DNA of 64,000 nt from Thermodesulfobacteriota bacterium (GCA_035559815.1 DATMAT010000012.1:22075-86074); one strand, 5' to 3'; counted from the stretch's first letter, positions 1-8,987 are shown. Notes: generated by a model from the letters alone, not told the origin. Numbers and translations are program-made.

Positions 1-868
1 CCATTTCGATTCCGCGCATTATATCGTTATGGGATTTATTCCAAAGAGGAGCTATAAGAAGATCTTTGGGGGTATCGGTAAAGAGCCTTTCCACTACAAT
101 TTGGGGTGATAATCGCTCAAGAAAACGAGAGATAAAATCGAGATACTCTTCATAACTAAAGAGACGAAACGGCCTTTTGGAGTACATTCCAGCTAACGCT
201 GTATTTTTGATTATGTGCAAGTTATGAATCTTGATAAAATCTATGTCTAGTTTTGAGACCTCGCCGGCAGTCCTGATCATCTCATCTTCACTCTCGGTCG
301 GCAAACCAAGTATTATGTGTGCACCTATGTATATTCCTCGGTCTTTAGTCAGTCCAATCGCATCGATTACCGATTGATAATCATGCCCCCGGTTCATAAA
401 GCGTAGGCTTTTATCGTACACCGACTCGATTCCATATTCCAATGTTATAAAAAAATCCCTGGCTAGATTCTCCAACAGCTCAATCTTTTCTCGGTCTATA
501 CAGTCTGACCTGGTACCTATGGTCAGTCCTACAACGTCATCATGCTTGAGCGCTTCACAGTAAAGCTTTTCTAGTCTATCAACACTAGTATAAGTGTTTG
601 TATAAGCCTGAAAGTAAATTATGAATTTCTGGGCCTTGAATCTTCTTCGCAGATATTCCATCCCCGTTTCAATCTGATAGTCCATTGAAAAACGGCTTCG
701 TGCATAAGGGGGAACAAAGCTTTCGTTGTTGCAATAAATACATCCCCCTCGTGCTACCTTACCGTCCCTATTTGGACAGGTAAAGCCCATGTCCACCGAG
801 ACTTTCTGAACCCGACAACCGAATCTCTCTTTTAGATAATTGCTATAAGAGTTATAACGCCTCTTCAT
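1..868 (-). CDS. Radical SAM protein, YhcC/TIGR01212 family (3' end outside window)
   Basis: Reading the minus strand gives a continuous frame that runs off the left edge. Near the N-terminus it carries a Cys-rich motif (CPNRDG, then RGGCIYC; about C31, C43, C46) that binds the radical-SAM [4Fe-4S] cluster with the spacing of the YhcC family. GAHIILGLPTES and IKIHNLHI blocks typical of the family follow. The function of this family is not well established. I chose ATG at 868 because family members begin just before a YNSYSNYLKERFG-like stretch. The frame also stays open to a GTG at 943 preceded by AGGA, so a 25-residue longer start is possible. The C-terminus is missing. Confidence 0.85.
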   Translation of the reverse strand, partial: MKRRYNSYSNYLKERFGCRVQKVSVDMGFTCPNRDGKVARGGCIYCNNESFVPPYARSRFSMDYQIETGMEYLRRRFKAQKFIIYFQAYTNTYTSVDRLEKLYCEALKHDDVVGLTIGTRSDCIDREKIELLENLARDFFITLEYGIESVYDKSLRFMNRGHDYQSVIDAIGLTKDRGIYIGAHIILGLPTESEDEMIRTAGEVSKLDIDFIKIHNLHIIKNTALAGMYSKRPFRLFSYEEYLDFISRFLERLSPQIVVERLFTDTPKDLLIAPLWNKSHNDIMRGIEM

Positions 869-1081
869 AAATTCTATGCCAACTGCACAGATAAAATACA
901 ACCGATGAGTAGCTCCAAAGAATTCGTAAAATTCAAATGACACTTAGCATTCCTATATTCATACTGAAAAATGGTAATTAGATGTTCTAGTTTTTTCTTC
1001 TGGTATCTACGCTCTCATTCCCAGAAGGTGTTTTCCCTTTGTCCAACTTTAAAATCCCCGAATACTTCTTCATACGGTCAG

Positions 1082-1124
1082 AAAAACCAAGATAGGAGAT
1101 GTAGCAATAAGATATCCTACCTTG
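1082..1124 (-). terminator. Rho-independent terminator downstream of the ferredoxin gene
   Basis: On the minus strand a 10-bp stem (CAAGGTAGGA / TCCTATCTTG, one G-U pair) closes a loop of about 17 nt and is followed by GGTTTTTC. It lies about 65 bases past the ferredoxin stop and separates that gene from the radical SAM gene downstream. Confidence 0.65.
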
Positions 1125-1189
1125 CTAATAAATGGCAATAAGCACTATTTTTCTCAGCTAAATAAGATGGGGATTACCGAATTGCAGGG

Positions 1190-1456
1190 TTAATCTTTTC
1201 GTGCCGGGGTAAGACCGGTCTTTCCATCAAAGAAGCTTTTATTCTTCTCTATAAACTGTTTCCACTTATCCGGAAGCTCATCCTCGTGATATATTGCATC
1301 TACAGGGCATGGGTCAACACAAGCACCGCAATCTATGCACTCATCCGGATGAATAAAAAGTTGGTCCTCTCCTTCGTATATGCAGTCCACGGGGCAAGCT
1401 TCTACACAGGCCTTATCCTTCACACCTATGCACGGCTCTGCAATTATATAGGCCAT
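1190..1456 (-). CDS. fdxA: 7Fe ferredoxin ([3Fe-4S][4Fe-4S])
   Basis: Small soluble electron carrier of 88 residues. Cys9, Cys17 and Cys50 match the ligands of the [3Fe-4S] cluster in Azotobacter-type ferredoxin I, and Cys21, Cys40, Cys43 and Cys46 match the [4Fe-4S] ligands. Cys25 corresponds to the free cysteine of that family. The start is well supported by AGGAGGTGC upstream of ATG. A possible promoter (TTGCAT, 17 bp, TATTTT) lies about 1480-1520. It is transcribed separately from secG, with a terminator directly downstream. The gene name is assigned by family resemblance. Confidence 0.92.
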   Translation of the reverse strand: MAYIIAEPCIGVKDKACVEACPVDCIYEGEDQLFIHPDECIDCGACVDPCPVDAIYHEDELPDKWKQFIEKNKSFFDGKTGLTPARKD

Positions 1457-1598
1457 ACTTAAAGCACCTCCTGGAGTCAGTAATGATAAAAATACATAAT
1501 GCCAGCCTTAGATGCAAGTAACCGCTAATAGGGTTTCTTCTAACCCTTATATCTCTTTTAATCGAGAATTACAGTATGTATTTTATTTAATTGTCGCT

Positions 1599-2015
1599 TT
1601 ATTTACTCTCCGAATCGGGTTCCTGAATCTTATCTTGCTTTTGAGGTACGTCCGATTCTTTAATTCCTTCCGGCTTGGTAGAAGTAGCCTCGGAAGGATT
1701 CTGCATATCTCCCCTGGACTCGGCCTCGGATTTCTGCTCGACTGATACGGGTGTCTGCTCCTTGACCACCGACGACTTGATGCCTTGTGTAGAAAAATAG
1801 CCAAGAGTCAACGAAGAAATAATGAAAAGAACCGCAAGGACCCTAGTTACCTTGGTGAGAAATGGAACTGCACCGCTTGCACCAAAAATCGATTCGGTTG
1901 TTCCACCAAATACCGATCCGATATCCCCTTTACCAGGCTGAAGAAGCACGGTTATGATGAGAAGTATGCTCACAAGAATGTGAATAGCCTTCACCACACT
2001 AAAGATTATGTCCAC
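1599..2015 (-). CDS. secG: Preprotein translocase subunit SecG
   Basis: SecG is the small accessory subunit of the SecYEG inner-membrane translocon. The 138-residue protein has two hydrophobic helices (about residues 4-25 and 52-72) separated by the family motif LLQPGKG and a Gly/Ser-rich loop containing FGGTTESIFG. A long acidic/charged tail, rich in Glu, Lys, Ser and Gln, occupies residues 80-138. Such tails are common in SecG and vary greatly. It begins 1 base after the tpiA stop and is the last gene of a minus-strand operon with tpiA, pgk and an aminotransferase. The tpiA-secG order is widespread in bacteria. Confidence 0.93.
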   Translation of the reverse strand: MDIIFSVVKAIHILVSILLIITVLLQPGKGDIGSVFGGTTESIFGASGAVPFLTKVTRVLAVLFIISSLTLGYFSTQGIKSSVVKEQTPVSVEQKSEAESRGDMQNPSEATSTKPEGIKESDVPQKQDKIQEPDSESK

Positions 2016-2016
2016 T

Positions 2017-2775
2017 TTACTCTCCTGCTATTTGAACTATTTTTGCAAAAGAATCCGCCCTAAGGCTTGCCCCCCCTACCAAAGCCCCATCAGTGTTTTC
2101 TACTGCTAGGATCTCCCCTATGTTATCCGGGTTGACGCTACCGCCATAAAGAATTCTTACCTCGCCTGCAATCTCCCCGAGAATTCTGCCCAATATCTCA
2201 CGAATAACTCCATGAACATGCTCTATCTCCTCCGGAGTGGCATTATTCCCGGTCCCTATTGCCCAAACCGGTTCATAAGCAATCACAAGCTCATCCGAAT
2301 CGATAAATCCTATACCATAAAGCGCATTTCCTATTTGTCTCTCGATGACTTCTATAGTATTCCCTTGTTCCTTCTCCAGTATATTCTCACCAACGCAAAC
2401 TATGGGAATAAGACCAGCCTCGAGGGACATCTTAATCTTCCTTTGCACCATTTCATCAGTCTCATTCAGCAGGTTTCGCCTCTCCGAATGACCAATTATT
2501 ACCCATCTACATCCAATATCGGTGAGCATGTAAGGCGAAATTTCGCCAGTAAAAGCACCCCAGGCCTCCCAGAATACATTTTGCGCACCTAGTTCCATGG
2601 GCGTCTCTCGGATTACTCGACCCACTACATCGAGAGAGATATATGGGGCAGCCAACACCACATCCACTCGACCTAATAAATCAGAAAGCAGTTCGACCAT
2701 ATTTTCTGCCAGTGCCATTGCCTCCCTTCTTCGCATGTTCATCTTCCAGTTGGCAACTATTAGCTTTTTCCTCAT
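2017..2775 (-). CDS. tpiA: Triose-phosphate isomerase
   Basis: Interconverts dihydroxyacetone phosphate and glyceraldehyde 3-phosphate in glycolysis and gluconeogenesis. All catalytic signatures are present in the 252-residue protein: the substrate lysine in VANWKMN near the start, the general acid histidine in IIGHSERR, the catalytic glutamate in YEPVWAIGTG, and the phosphate-binding YGGSV and GALVGGASL loops. The length is normal for the family. Its start codon overlaps the pgk stop by 4 bases, so the two genes are translationally coupled. Confidence 0.96.
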   Translation of the reverse strand: MRKKLIVANWKMNMRRREAMALAENMVELLSDLLGRVDVVLAAPYISLDVVGRVIRETPMELGAQNVFWEAWGAFTGEISPYMLTDIGCRWVIIGHSERRNLLNETDEMVQRKIKMSLEAGLIPIVCVGENILEKEQGNTIEVIERQIGNALYGIGFIDSDELVIAYEPVWAIGTGNNATPEEIEHVHGVIREILGRILGEIAGEVRILYGGSVNPDNIGEILAVENTDGALVGGASLRADSFAKIVQIAGE

Positions 2776-3968
2776 TTGAACTTTCTTTCTAGAGCTTCTA
2801 GAGCTGGGAGTCTTTTGCCCTGGATAAACTCTAAAGCAGCCTTACCACCCCTCGACAGGAACGAAATTTTATCTTCATAACCCGTTTTTTTTATTGCCAT
2901 AATTGTGTCCCACCCCACCGCCACACTGAAAGCACCGGAGGCGGCTATGGCCTTTGCTACGGCTGCGGTTCCCTTCGCAAATTCATCATTTTCGTAAATT
3001 CCTACTGGCCCATTCCAGAATATCGTCTTCGCCTTGAGAATTCTAGAAGTAAACGAATCTAGTGTATTCGGCCCCAAGTCAACGACAGTAGCATCTCCTG
3101 GAACTATATTCCCTGACATTATAAAAGAATTAGAGTAACTCTTCAAATCACCTTCTATTAGAACTAGGTCATCTGGAAGAACTAACCTTATATTACGCGC
3201 TGAGGCCGAAGAAACCAGCTTAGCCGCACTATACAAAGCTATTTGATCGGTAACCGACTTTCCGAGCTGCCTTCCCAAAGCCTTCAGGAAGGTATTAGAC
3301 ACCGCTCCACCGATTAGAATTGTATCTAACCTATCCAGCATGCTCTCCATTATGGGAATTTTTTCCGGAGCGCTTCGGCCACCAAATACGGCAACAAATG
3401 GACGAGAGAAGTTATAGACAAGACGTCCTAAATTTTCAATCTCCTTTTTAAACTCAAGCCCGACGCAAGCAGTTTGAAAAAAGTCCAGAATACCAACAAC
3501 CGAGGCATGGGATCGATGCGACATAGAGAAGGCTTCGTTCACATAAATATCTGCAACCCCGGCGAGTTTCTTGGCAAATCGGGGGTCGTTTTCCTCTTCC
3601 CCCTTATGAAACCGGAGATTTTCCAGCAGCATGACGCTGCCCGGAGGCATATCTGTGGCCACCTTCTTCACCGCATCTCCTACACTATCTTCCGGGAAAA
3701 ACACCTCCCCGTCGAGAATCTCCGATAGTTTTCTTCCCACCAGTTCTAGCGATAGTTTTGGATTTGGTCTTCCTCCGGGCCTTCCCAAGTGCGAGGCTAT
3801 TATTACCCTAGCCTTCTCCCTTAGGGCGTGTCGTATAGTAGGAAGCGCTGCCCGTATTCTGGCCTCATCCAAATACCCCCCTTCTTTTGTCAGGTGAACG
3901 TTGAAATCAACCCTAATGAATAAGCGTTTTTCCTTGATATCTACTTCGTCTATGGAGATCAGGTTCAT
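2772..3968 (-). CDS. pgk: Phosphoglycerate kinase, divergent nucleotide site
   Basis: Glycolytic kinase linking 1,3-bisphosphoglycerate and ADP with 3-phosphoglycerate and ATP. The 398-residue length is normal. The 3-phosphoglycerate half looks intact: RVDFNV, RIRAALPTI, SHLGRP, ENLRFHKGEE and SHRSHAS. The nucleotide half is unusual. The usual GGAKVxDKI reads GGRSAPEKI, so the first lysine is replaced. The usual GGGDT reads VGWDT, and the STGGGA loop reads SRGGKA. It remains the only pgk candidate in the window and sits in the normal pgk-tpiA context, so it may still be the functional enzyme. The odd residues deserve checking. Confidence 0.88.
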   Translation of the reverse strand: MNLISIDEVDIKEKRLFIRVDFNVHLTKEGGYLDEARIRAALPTIRHALREKARVIIASHLGRPGGRPNPKLSLELVGRKLSEILDGEVFFPEDSVGDAVKKVATDMPPGSVMLLENLRFHKGEEENDPRFAKKLAGVADIYVNEAFSMSHRSHASVVGILDFFQTACVGLEFKKEIENLGRLVYNFSRPFVAVFGGRSAPEKIPIMESMLDRLDTILIGGAVSNTFLKALGRQLGKSVTDQIALYSAAKLVSSASARNIRLVLPDDLVLIEGDLKSYSNSFIMSGNIVPGDATVVDLGPNTLDSFTSRILKAKTIFWNGPVGIYENDEFAKGTAAVAKAIAASGAFSVAVGWDTIMAIKKTGYEDKISFLSRGGKAALEFIQGKRLPALEALERKFK

Positions 3969-3977
3969 TTAACGTCT

Positions 3978-5156
3978 TTATACTGTCTTTCCATCCAAGT
4001 ATATTCTTAGTCTTCTTATTCCCTCGTCTATATTTTCGGACGAGTTAGCATAGGAAAACCTCAAATAACCCTCTCCCCCCTGTCCGAAATCAATCCCTGG
4101 CGTTACCGCTACATGGGCTTTTTCCAGTATATCGAAGGCTAACCGATAGGAACTATTACCCAACTTTTCAGTATTGACAAACAAGTAGAACGCCCCACGG
4201 GGTTCATAGCGTATTTCGAAGCCAAGCTCCCTTAACCCTTCCATCATCCTGTCTCTTCTTTCACCGAAGATCTTGACTACCTCTTTCACTTTAGCCTTAG
4301 CACTATGCAAAGCCAAGATCCCTGCCCTCTGGACAAACGGATTAGGGGAGATGAAAAGGTTCTGTTGGAGCTTCTGAATCGGACGAATAAAATCGGGAGG
4401 CACAATTAGGTACCCGAGCCGCCACCCAGTCATACGGTACAGCTTAGAAAATCCATTAACTACAAATGCCTTGTCCGTAAATTCGTAGGCCGAATGTTCT
4501 ACTCCATCATAAACCAGTCCGTGATATATCTCGTCGGAGATTAAGTATAAGCCCAGCTCCGATATTTCCCTCATTAAATCCGGCTCTAGAACCACCCCGG
4601 TTGGATTTGATGGAGAATTGATCAATATGGCCTTCGTCCTTCTGGAGATTGCCTTTTTTACCCTATTCAGGTCAATCTGGTAACCCTCTTCTTCGTAGAT
4701 TCTTACCGGTTTAGGCACCCCCCCGGCGATTTTTATAATCTGGGGGTAACAGGCATAATGAGGGTCGGTAATTATGACCTCGTCCCCAGGGTTTAAAAGC
4801 GATGCCATTGCCAAGAATAAAGCGGGAGAGCTACCCATGGTAACGATGACCGTTCCCGGGGAGACTTCGACCCCGTAGTTTTCTCTGTAGTCAGAAGAAA
4901 TCGCCTCCCTAAGCTCGGAAATTCCCAAGCTCGAGGTGTACTTGGTGTCCCCCTCCCTGATACTCCTTATAGCTTCATCACAGATTATTCCAGGAGTCGG
5001 GAGATCTGGTTCCCCTACCTCAAAGTGAACAACTCTCCCTCCCTGGGCCTCGATCTCTTTGGCCCGCTCCAATACATCCATGACGAAGAATGGCGATATC
5101 TCTTCAGATAGCTTGGACGGCATGTTGATTTTTATTCTAAGTAATGCTTGCTGCAT
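3978..5156 (-). CDS. PLP-dependent aminotransferase, class I/II (aspartate aminotransferase-like)
   Basis: Fold-type I aminotransferase of 392 residues, probably acting on aspartate or another amino acid with 2-oxoglutarate. Recognisable elements are FEVGEPDLPTP near the start, NSPSNPTG (binds the substrate carboxylate), the YLISDEIYHGL aspartate and NGFSKLYRMTGWRLGY, which carries the PLP lysine and the downstream arginine. A start at Met12 (MPSKLSEEIS) is a good alternative. It is the first gene of the minus-strand run aminotransferase-pgk-tpiA-secG, 9 bases ahead of pgk, and is divergent from rpmB. The exact substrate cannot be told from the sequence. Confidence 0.88.
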   Translation of the reverse strand: MQQALLRIKINMPSKLSEEISPFFVMDVLERAKEIEAQGGRVVHFEVGEPDLPTPGIICDEAIRSIREGDTKYTSSLGISELREAISSDYRENYGVEVSPGTVIVTMGSSPALFLAMASLLNPGDEVIITDPHYACYPQIIKIAGGVPKPVRIYEEEGYQIDLNRVKKAISRRTKAILINSPSNPTGVVLEPDLMREISELGLYLISDEIYHGLVYDGVEHSAYEFTDKAFVVNGFSKLYRMTGWRLGYLIVPPDFIRPIQKLQQNLFISPNPFVQRAGILALHSAKAKVKEVVKIFGERRDRMMEGLRELGFEIRYEPRGAFYLFVNTEKLGNSSYRLAFDILEKAHVAVTPGIDFGQGGEGYLRFSYANSSENIDEGIRRLRIYLDGKTV

Positions 5157-5256
5157 TGTCCAGGAAAGAAAAGCTATGATACCTCACCAGCTTGAAATAG
5201 CCTATTTCCCTAGGTATATTCAAGCTACTTTAAATGATAAGGACGGAAAATAGGAT

Positions 5257-5451
5257 ATGGCCCAGGTTTGTGTAATATGCGGGAAAAAACCGCTTTATGG
5301 ACATAATGTAAGCCACGCAAACAACAGAACCAAAAGACGCTGGAACATAAATTTAAGGAAGATTAAAGCACGTCTCCAGAGCGGTGAGGTAAGAAGAATA
5401 AGGGTCTGCACTGAATGTATTAAATCCGGGAAGGTTCAAAAGGCAGCATAA
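5257..5451 (+). CDS. rpmB: 50S ribosomal protein L28
   Basis: A 64-residue basic protein of the large ribosomal subunit. It shows the L28 pattern [20 protein letters not shown] near the start and [10 protein letters not shown] near the end. The CxxC pairs indicate the zinc-ribbon (C+) form. It is a single-gene unit transcribed opposite to both neighbours. Its 3' end overlaps the 3' end of def by 16 bases in convergent orientation. No strong Shine-Dalgarno is visible at ATG 5257; an AAGGA lies 13-17 bases upstream. Confidence 0.95.
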   Translation: MAQVCVICGKKPLYGHNVSHANNRTKRRWNINLRKIKARLQSGEVRRIRVCTECIKSGKVQKAA

Positions 5452-5960
5452 CCCTCTTTTCCAAAAGCCTTTTCTATTTTTTTCTTGAGAAGCTCCCTCT
5501 TTAGCTTTCCCAGCCGGTCAATGAAAAGCACCCCGTCCAGATGGTCTATCTCATGCTGCAAAGCACGAGCAAGAAGGCCAGTTCCATCTATCTCTAACCG
5601 CTCTCCTTTTCTATCAACCGCCCGAACCTTTACTCGCGCCTTCCTTTTAACATCGCTCAAGAATCCGGGGATACTCAAACAACCCTCCTCCGCAATCTGT
5701 TCACCCTCGGCGGACAAAATCACCGGGTTTATGAGTTCTATAAGACCAGGGGAACCCTCTTCCCTGGGAGAAATGTCTATAATACATACCCTTAGATTGA
5801 CACCAACCTGAGGGGCAGCCAGTCCTATACCCGGCGCATCGTACATGGTTTCTGCCATATCGTCGAGTAGTTTTTCAATTTCACCGTCTATCTTTTCTAC
5901 AGGGGCAGATTTTTTTCTCAGTTTTGGGTCAGGATAAGTGAGAATTCTTAGAATCGCCAT
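5436..5960 (-). CDS. def: Peptide deformylase
   Basis: Metalloenzyme that removes the N-formyl group from new polypeptides. The three diagnostic motifs are in order within 174 residues: [19 protein letters not shown] (metal-ligand Cys) and QHEIDHLDG (two metal-ligand His and the catalytic Glu). The length is normal. It is convergent with rpmB and shares a 16-base overlap at the stop codons. No fmt gene follows here, unlike the common def-fmt arrangement. Confidence 0.95.
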   Translation of the reverse strand: MAILRILTYPDPKLRKKSAPVEKIDGEIEKLLDDMAETMYDAPGIGLAAPQVGVNLRVCIIDISPREEGSPGLIELINPVILSAEGEQIAEEGCLSIPGFLSDVKRKARVKVRAVDRKGERLEIDGTGLLARALQHEIDHLDGVLFIDRLGKLKRELLKKKIEKAFGKEGYAAF

Positions 5961-6089
5961 ACTATGATAGAATCCTATACGAAACTATAGAGTTGTCAAA
6001 ATTGGGCGAAACGCTGTTGGAAAAATTAGATAACTTTTTATCGTCGAGAGTTAACTAACAACGGATATTGCCAAGGAAACTAAATCAAG

Positions 6090-6377
6090 TTAAGCGCTCT
6101 CATCCTCATTCAACTTCTTGATCAGTTCCTTGCTGGGCCTGAAATGAGGTAGCTTCTTGGATGGAACCTCTATTGCCTCACCCGTTCTTGGGTTCCTACC
6201 ACTGTACGGTTTATAGCCCTTTGTAAAGAAGCTGCCAAAGCCTCTGATTTCGATCCTGTCGCCGCTTTGCAGCACCTCGGTCATATATTCAATAATAGTG
6301 TTAATAATCTGTTCCGACTGTTGGGGCTGAAGATTGAATTTATCGGCCAATTCTTTTTCCAGCTCTGATCTTTTCAT
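6090..6377 (-). CDS. ihfB: Integration host factor beta-like DNA-binding protein (HU/IHF family)
   Basis: Nucleoid-associated DNA-bending protein of 95 residues, acting as a dimer. The family core is clear: DRIEIRGFGSF, GRNPRTGEAIEVP in the DNA-binding arm, and PHFRPSKELI at the C-terminus. The IRGFGSF and PHFRPSKEL wording resembles IHF-beta more than HU, but the subfamily is not certain. AAGGTGA lies upstream of ATG at a normal distance, and a consensus sigma-70 promoter is visible about 50-75 bases upstream, so it appears to be a single-gene unit. Confidence 0.88.
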   Translation of the reverse strand: MKRSELEKELADKFNLQPQQSEQIINTIIEYMTEVLQSGDRIEIRGFGSFFTKGYKPYSGRNPRTGEAIEVPSKKLPHFRPSKELIKKLNEDESA

Positions 6378-6424
6378 CTTAAGTCACCTTAAATTCTGAA
6401 TAATTATGAACAAGTTAGGAATCC

Positions 6425-6453
6425 ACTTTATTTAATTTACTCCGGTTTGTCAA
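6425..6453 (-). promoter_or_regulatory. Sigma-70 promoter of the IHF-like gene
   Basis: On the minus strand, TTGACA (6448-6453) is followed after 17 bases by TAAAGT (6425-6430). It lies about 48 bases before the ATG at 6377. The -35 is a perfect consensus match and the -10 matches four of six. Confidence 0.55.
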
Positions 6454-6774
6454 TAGTGAGTTCATTGTTTTAGGGCAGTTATGGTTAATATGGTATTCCC
6501 TTTCGCTATATATATATTTGAAAGGCTGGACATTAATCCAATTTATCATATTTCTTTTCCCGGCAAAGGACCCTAATTTCAACAACGCCGCCGCATTAAA
6601 AGAACACCTTCAAACAAGTTAGCAAAATGATCGTATGCGCATATTTGTTATAGTTCCCGCAAAAAGGAATAAACAAGGATAATTTCAGACTATTCAAGGA
6701 ACCCTATTTAAAACCATATCATCGAGCCAGTGAATATACTCAGTCTACTCAAGAATTTTCGTACTTTAGTCAAA
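6454..6774. other. Intergenic stretch without recognisable gene
   Basis: About 320 bases between the IHF-like promoter and the small HTH gene. It is AT-rich, with a short TATATATATA run near 6508, and has no convincing coding frame, RNA gene or repeat that I can see. Confidence 0.5.
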
Positions 6775-6984
6775 TCATTTCTTCCTTCCTTTTTGGCTCT
6801 CTCCGACGTTAAAATACTCCCTCAAAGCCACATCCGAAACATACCATCTTCCCGCGACCTTCTTGGCTCTGAGTTTACGCTGCTTAATATAATTTCTGAG
6901 CGTCCTCGAAGTTACTTTTCCCTTGAGTTTTTCCGAGATCTCTTTGAGCTCGTAAAGAGTTATACCGGCTATCTTTATAGGCAT
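6775..6984 (-). CDS. Small excisionase/MerR-like helix-turn-helix protein
   Basis: A protein of about 69 residues with an N-terminal segment (LYELKEISEKL, then VTSRTLRNYIKQRKLRAKKVAGRWYV) typical of excisionase-type winged-helix DNA-binding domains, which recognise DNA through a helix plus the RWYV wing. I chose ATG at 6984 because GGGAGGAA sits just before it. The frame also opens at a TTG at 7005. Such proteins act as recombination directionality factors or small regulators. A tyrosine recombinase lies 4 kb away but on the far side of uvrC, so a working link is only speculation. Confidence 0.7.
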   Translation of the reverse strand: MPIKIAGITLYELKEISEKLKGKVTSRTLRNYIKQRKLRAKKVAGRWYVSDVALREYFNVGESQKGRKK

Positions 6985-7222
6985 TTCCTCCCATCCCTCC
7001 TTCAAGATACAACAAAAATTGAACCGCCAGGACTAAAGCGTTAGGTCAACAATGAAACGAGCATCTCATCAGCCGTATATTTAAAAGATGTTAAGGCTTT
7101 TAATAACCCGACTGAGTATGATGTACCACTTGATTACAGGTTTACTAACTACCGTCCCTGCTTTTAATCCTTCCGGTTGCCGAAGACCCGGACACAGGGT
7201 TGGATTTCCAAAGTACCCGGTC

Positions 7223-7248
7223 GGCAAAAAGCACAGAAGTGCGCTTTA
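7223..7248 (-). terminator. Possible terminator after the 156-residue hypothetical gene
   Basis: Minus-strand RNA would read AAAGCGCAC-TTCT-GTGCTTTTTG: a short GCAC/GTGC stem with a tetraloop and a T5 tract, starting 12 bases after the stop codon at 7260. The stem is short. Confidence 0.4.
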
Positions 7249-7259
7249 ATATCTAATCC

Positions 7260-7730
7260 TTAATTACCATCCGCATTAATATCAACCGGCCTCAGTCTAC
7301 CACGAAGCGCAATTTCATCCCTTACCTTGGCAAATAATAATCTTATTATCCTTTCGATAAATTCCTTATTGGGAGAGCTGAGGTCAATTTTAACCTCGGT
7401 TATTTTTTTGGCCTTAGCCACGATTCTTGGCCAGCCATTCAGGTCAATTGGTATAATTGCAAAGCGGTCGGCGTCTTTTGAGCATCTAACATGGTACAAA
7501 AACCGGGTCGGATTTCTAAAACCCATCAGGCTTGGCCATTTTCCACACTCAGCTAAGACGAACCCTTCTTTTCCAACCCGGTAAGCGGCTATGTTGACCT
7601 CAGAGTCAAAACACCATTCAGCACCGGTCCTTCCCTCTCCCCGGTCTTTCAGGCCGGGATGACCTTCTATGTCGTTCAAGAATCGCCTAGCCGCATCTTC
7701 GTATGTTTTTAAACTGTGGTAGGACGACAT
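7260..7730 (-). CDS. Hypothetical protein, 156 residues
   Basis: I do not recognise this protein. It appears soluble, with no signal peptide or membrane segment. It has mixed alpha/beta character, a Trp- and Phe-rich middle (GKWPSLMGFRNPTRFLYHV) and two helices near the C-terminus (FIERIIRLLFAKVRDEIAL). It ends in DINADGN, which resembles the start of a calcium-binding dockerin loop but is cut off by the stop. It is a single minus-strand gene between long non-coding gaps. A coding call rests on its length, the plausible amino-acid composition and the hairpin after the stop. Confidence 0.6.
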   Translation of the reverse strand: MSSYHSLKTYEDAARRFLNDIEGHPGLKDRGEGRTGAEWCFDSEVNIAAYRVGKEGFVLAECGKWPSLMGFRNPTRFLYHVRCSKDADRFAIIPIDLNGWPRIVAKAKKITEVKIDLSSPNKEFIERIIRLLFAKVRDEIALRGRLRPVDINADGN

Positions 7731-8220
7731 CTTATCGATTAGCTCCGCCGGTAATCGTTGTTAATTCGGGCCAGTTTTACCATTTTAATACGTTTAAAGG
7801 TAAATAACAAGACTCCATTTACCGCTACCTACCTTTTAATTACCCTAATACGGTGATAAGGAGCGTATAAATCGCCGGTCACGTCATAGTTAAGGGGTGG
7901 ATAAGGGCGATACACAACCTTCTTACAGCCTACGCGTCTATCTGGTTTGAATTGACTTCCCACCGACTGACCAACCCCCAAAGGAAAGCTTCTACCTTTG
8001 GAATTAGGGACTCCAGCCGGGGTGCATTAAGATAATAAGCGGTTAACTGATATCAGGTCGCCTTGTAGTTTGAAATCCATATGTATTCTCTCAAACCTAC
8101 AAAAGAGCGGAGCTATAATCAACTTCAGAAATTACCTTTTTATTAAAAGTCTTAGGGTTTGAGATGATTTCTAAAACCACCCGCCTCGATTATAACGAAA
8201 ACTGCCTAGTATCGACCATA
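7731..8220. other. Long intergenic region with one hairpin
   Basis: About 490 bases with no coding frame I can support. The one clear structure is a perfect 7-bp inverted repeat, CCAAAGG at 7978-7984 and CCTTTGG at 7995-8001, with a 10-base loop. It is not followed by a T tract on either strand. Confidence 0.45.
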
Positions 8221-8688
8221 TCAGGAAACCCGGCTAATCAGGTCACTCAAATCATCAGGCAACCCCATAATACGCCTAAAGACTTTTATCTCTTCCAGCG
8301 CCTGTTCCCATCTCTCCCTTAGGCGCTGGTTAGTACGCTGAGCCTTCTTCATGACCTCGGCTTTGGACGGCAGATTTAACGGTTTTCTTTCCAGATTTTG
8401 GGATTGAGCAATATCATCTGTTGATTTGTCGTAGAAATAAAACAACTTATAGTCCTGGTCAGAAATAAAATTATCCAAGAATAGATAACTCTCTTCGAGT
8501 ATCTGTCTTCTATCCATATCTGTTTCTTCCAGCAAAAGCAATGCGATAGAACGCCTAATTAAGTTTTTAGGATATCGCAGAAGGGACTCCGGGAGGGCCG
8601 AAGGCACCGAATCCAATGGTTCTAAATCATCCCTGTCCAGGACTTCGGCAAAAGCCTTTACGATATCACGGGCCGTTTTGTCGTTCAT
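8221..8688 (-). CDS. Hypothetical protein, 155 residues, mostly helical
   Basis: Not recognised. The sequence predicts an acidic, largely alpha-helical soluble protein. The first half has KAFAEVLDRDD and SIALLLLEETDMDRRQILEESYLFLDNFI. The second half, about residues 105-145, is a charged helix (VMKKAQRTNQRLRERWEQALEEIKVF) that could form a coiled coil. No catalytic motif is visible. It is transcribed away from uvrC and stands alone. The codon use looks ordinary, supporting a real gene. Confidence 0.6.
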   Translation of the reverse strand: MNDKTARDIVKAFAEVLDRDDLEPLDSVPSALPESLLRYPKNLIRRSIALLLLEETDMDRRQILEESYLFLDNFISDQDYKLFYFYDKSTDDIAQSQNLERKPLNLPSKAEVMKKAQRTNQRLRERWEQALEEIKVFRRIMGLPDDLSDLISRVS

Positions 8689-8987
8689 GCTCGAAAAAAC
8701 TTAACCTTAAATAAATTCATAGCTTACATCGAAAGAATACCAGGAAGCACGTATAGTATTAGACGCCGTGTGGAGAAATTCAAGACTTCAAAATATCATC
8801 CGCGGGAAGTATGGTCTTAATCATCTATTATTACCCCACCATGGTTTGATATGAAGTAATTCAATTAATTATAACCCTGGTCAATCGGATTAGGAGAAAT
8901 TTTTTCTAGATTATGAGAAATGCCTAGAGAGCACATCTTCACCACTTTTTTGGATATAAAATTTCCATCCTTTACAATATATCTTTA

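Noticed and set aside
1512..1745. Plus-strand 77-codon frame overlapping secG
   Set aside because: It overlaps the well-defined secG tail in another frame and has no family match.
7131..7250. Riboswitch-like GC-rich folded stretch before the hypothetical gene's end
   Set aside because: No known aptamer consensus could be matched, and it lies downstream, not upstream, of the gene.
7978..8001. CCAAAGG/CCTTTGG hairpin as a terminator
   Set aside because: There is no T tract after it on either strand and no gene ends nearby.
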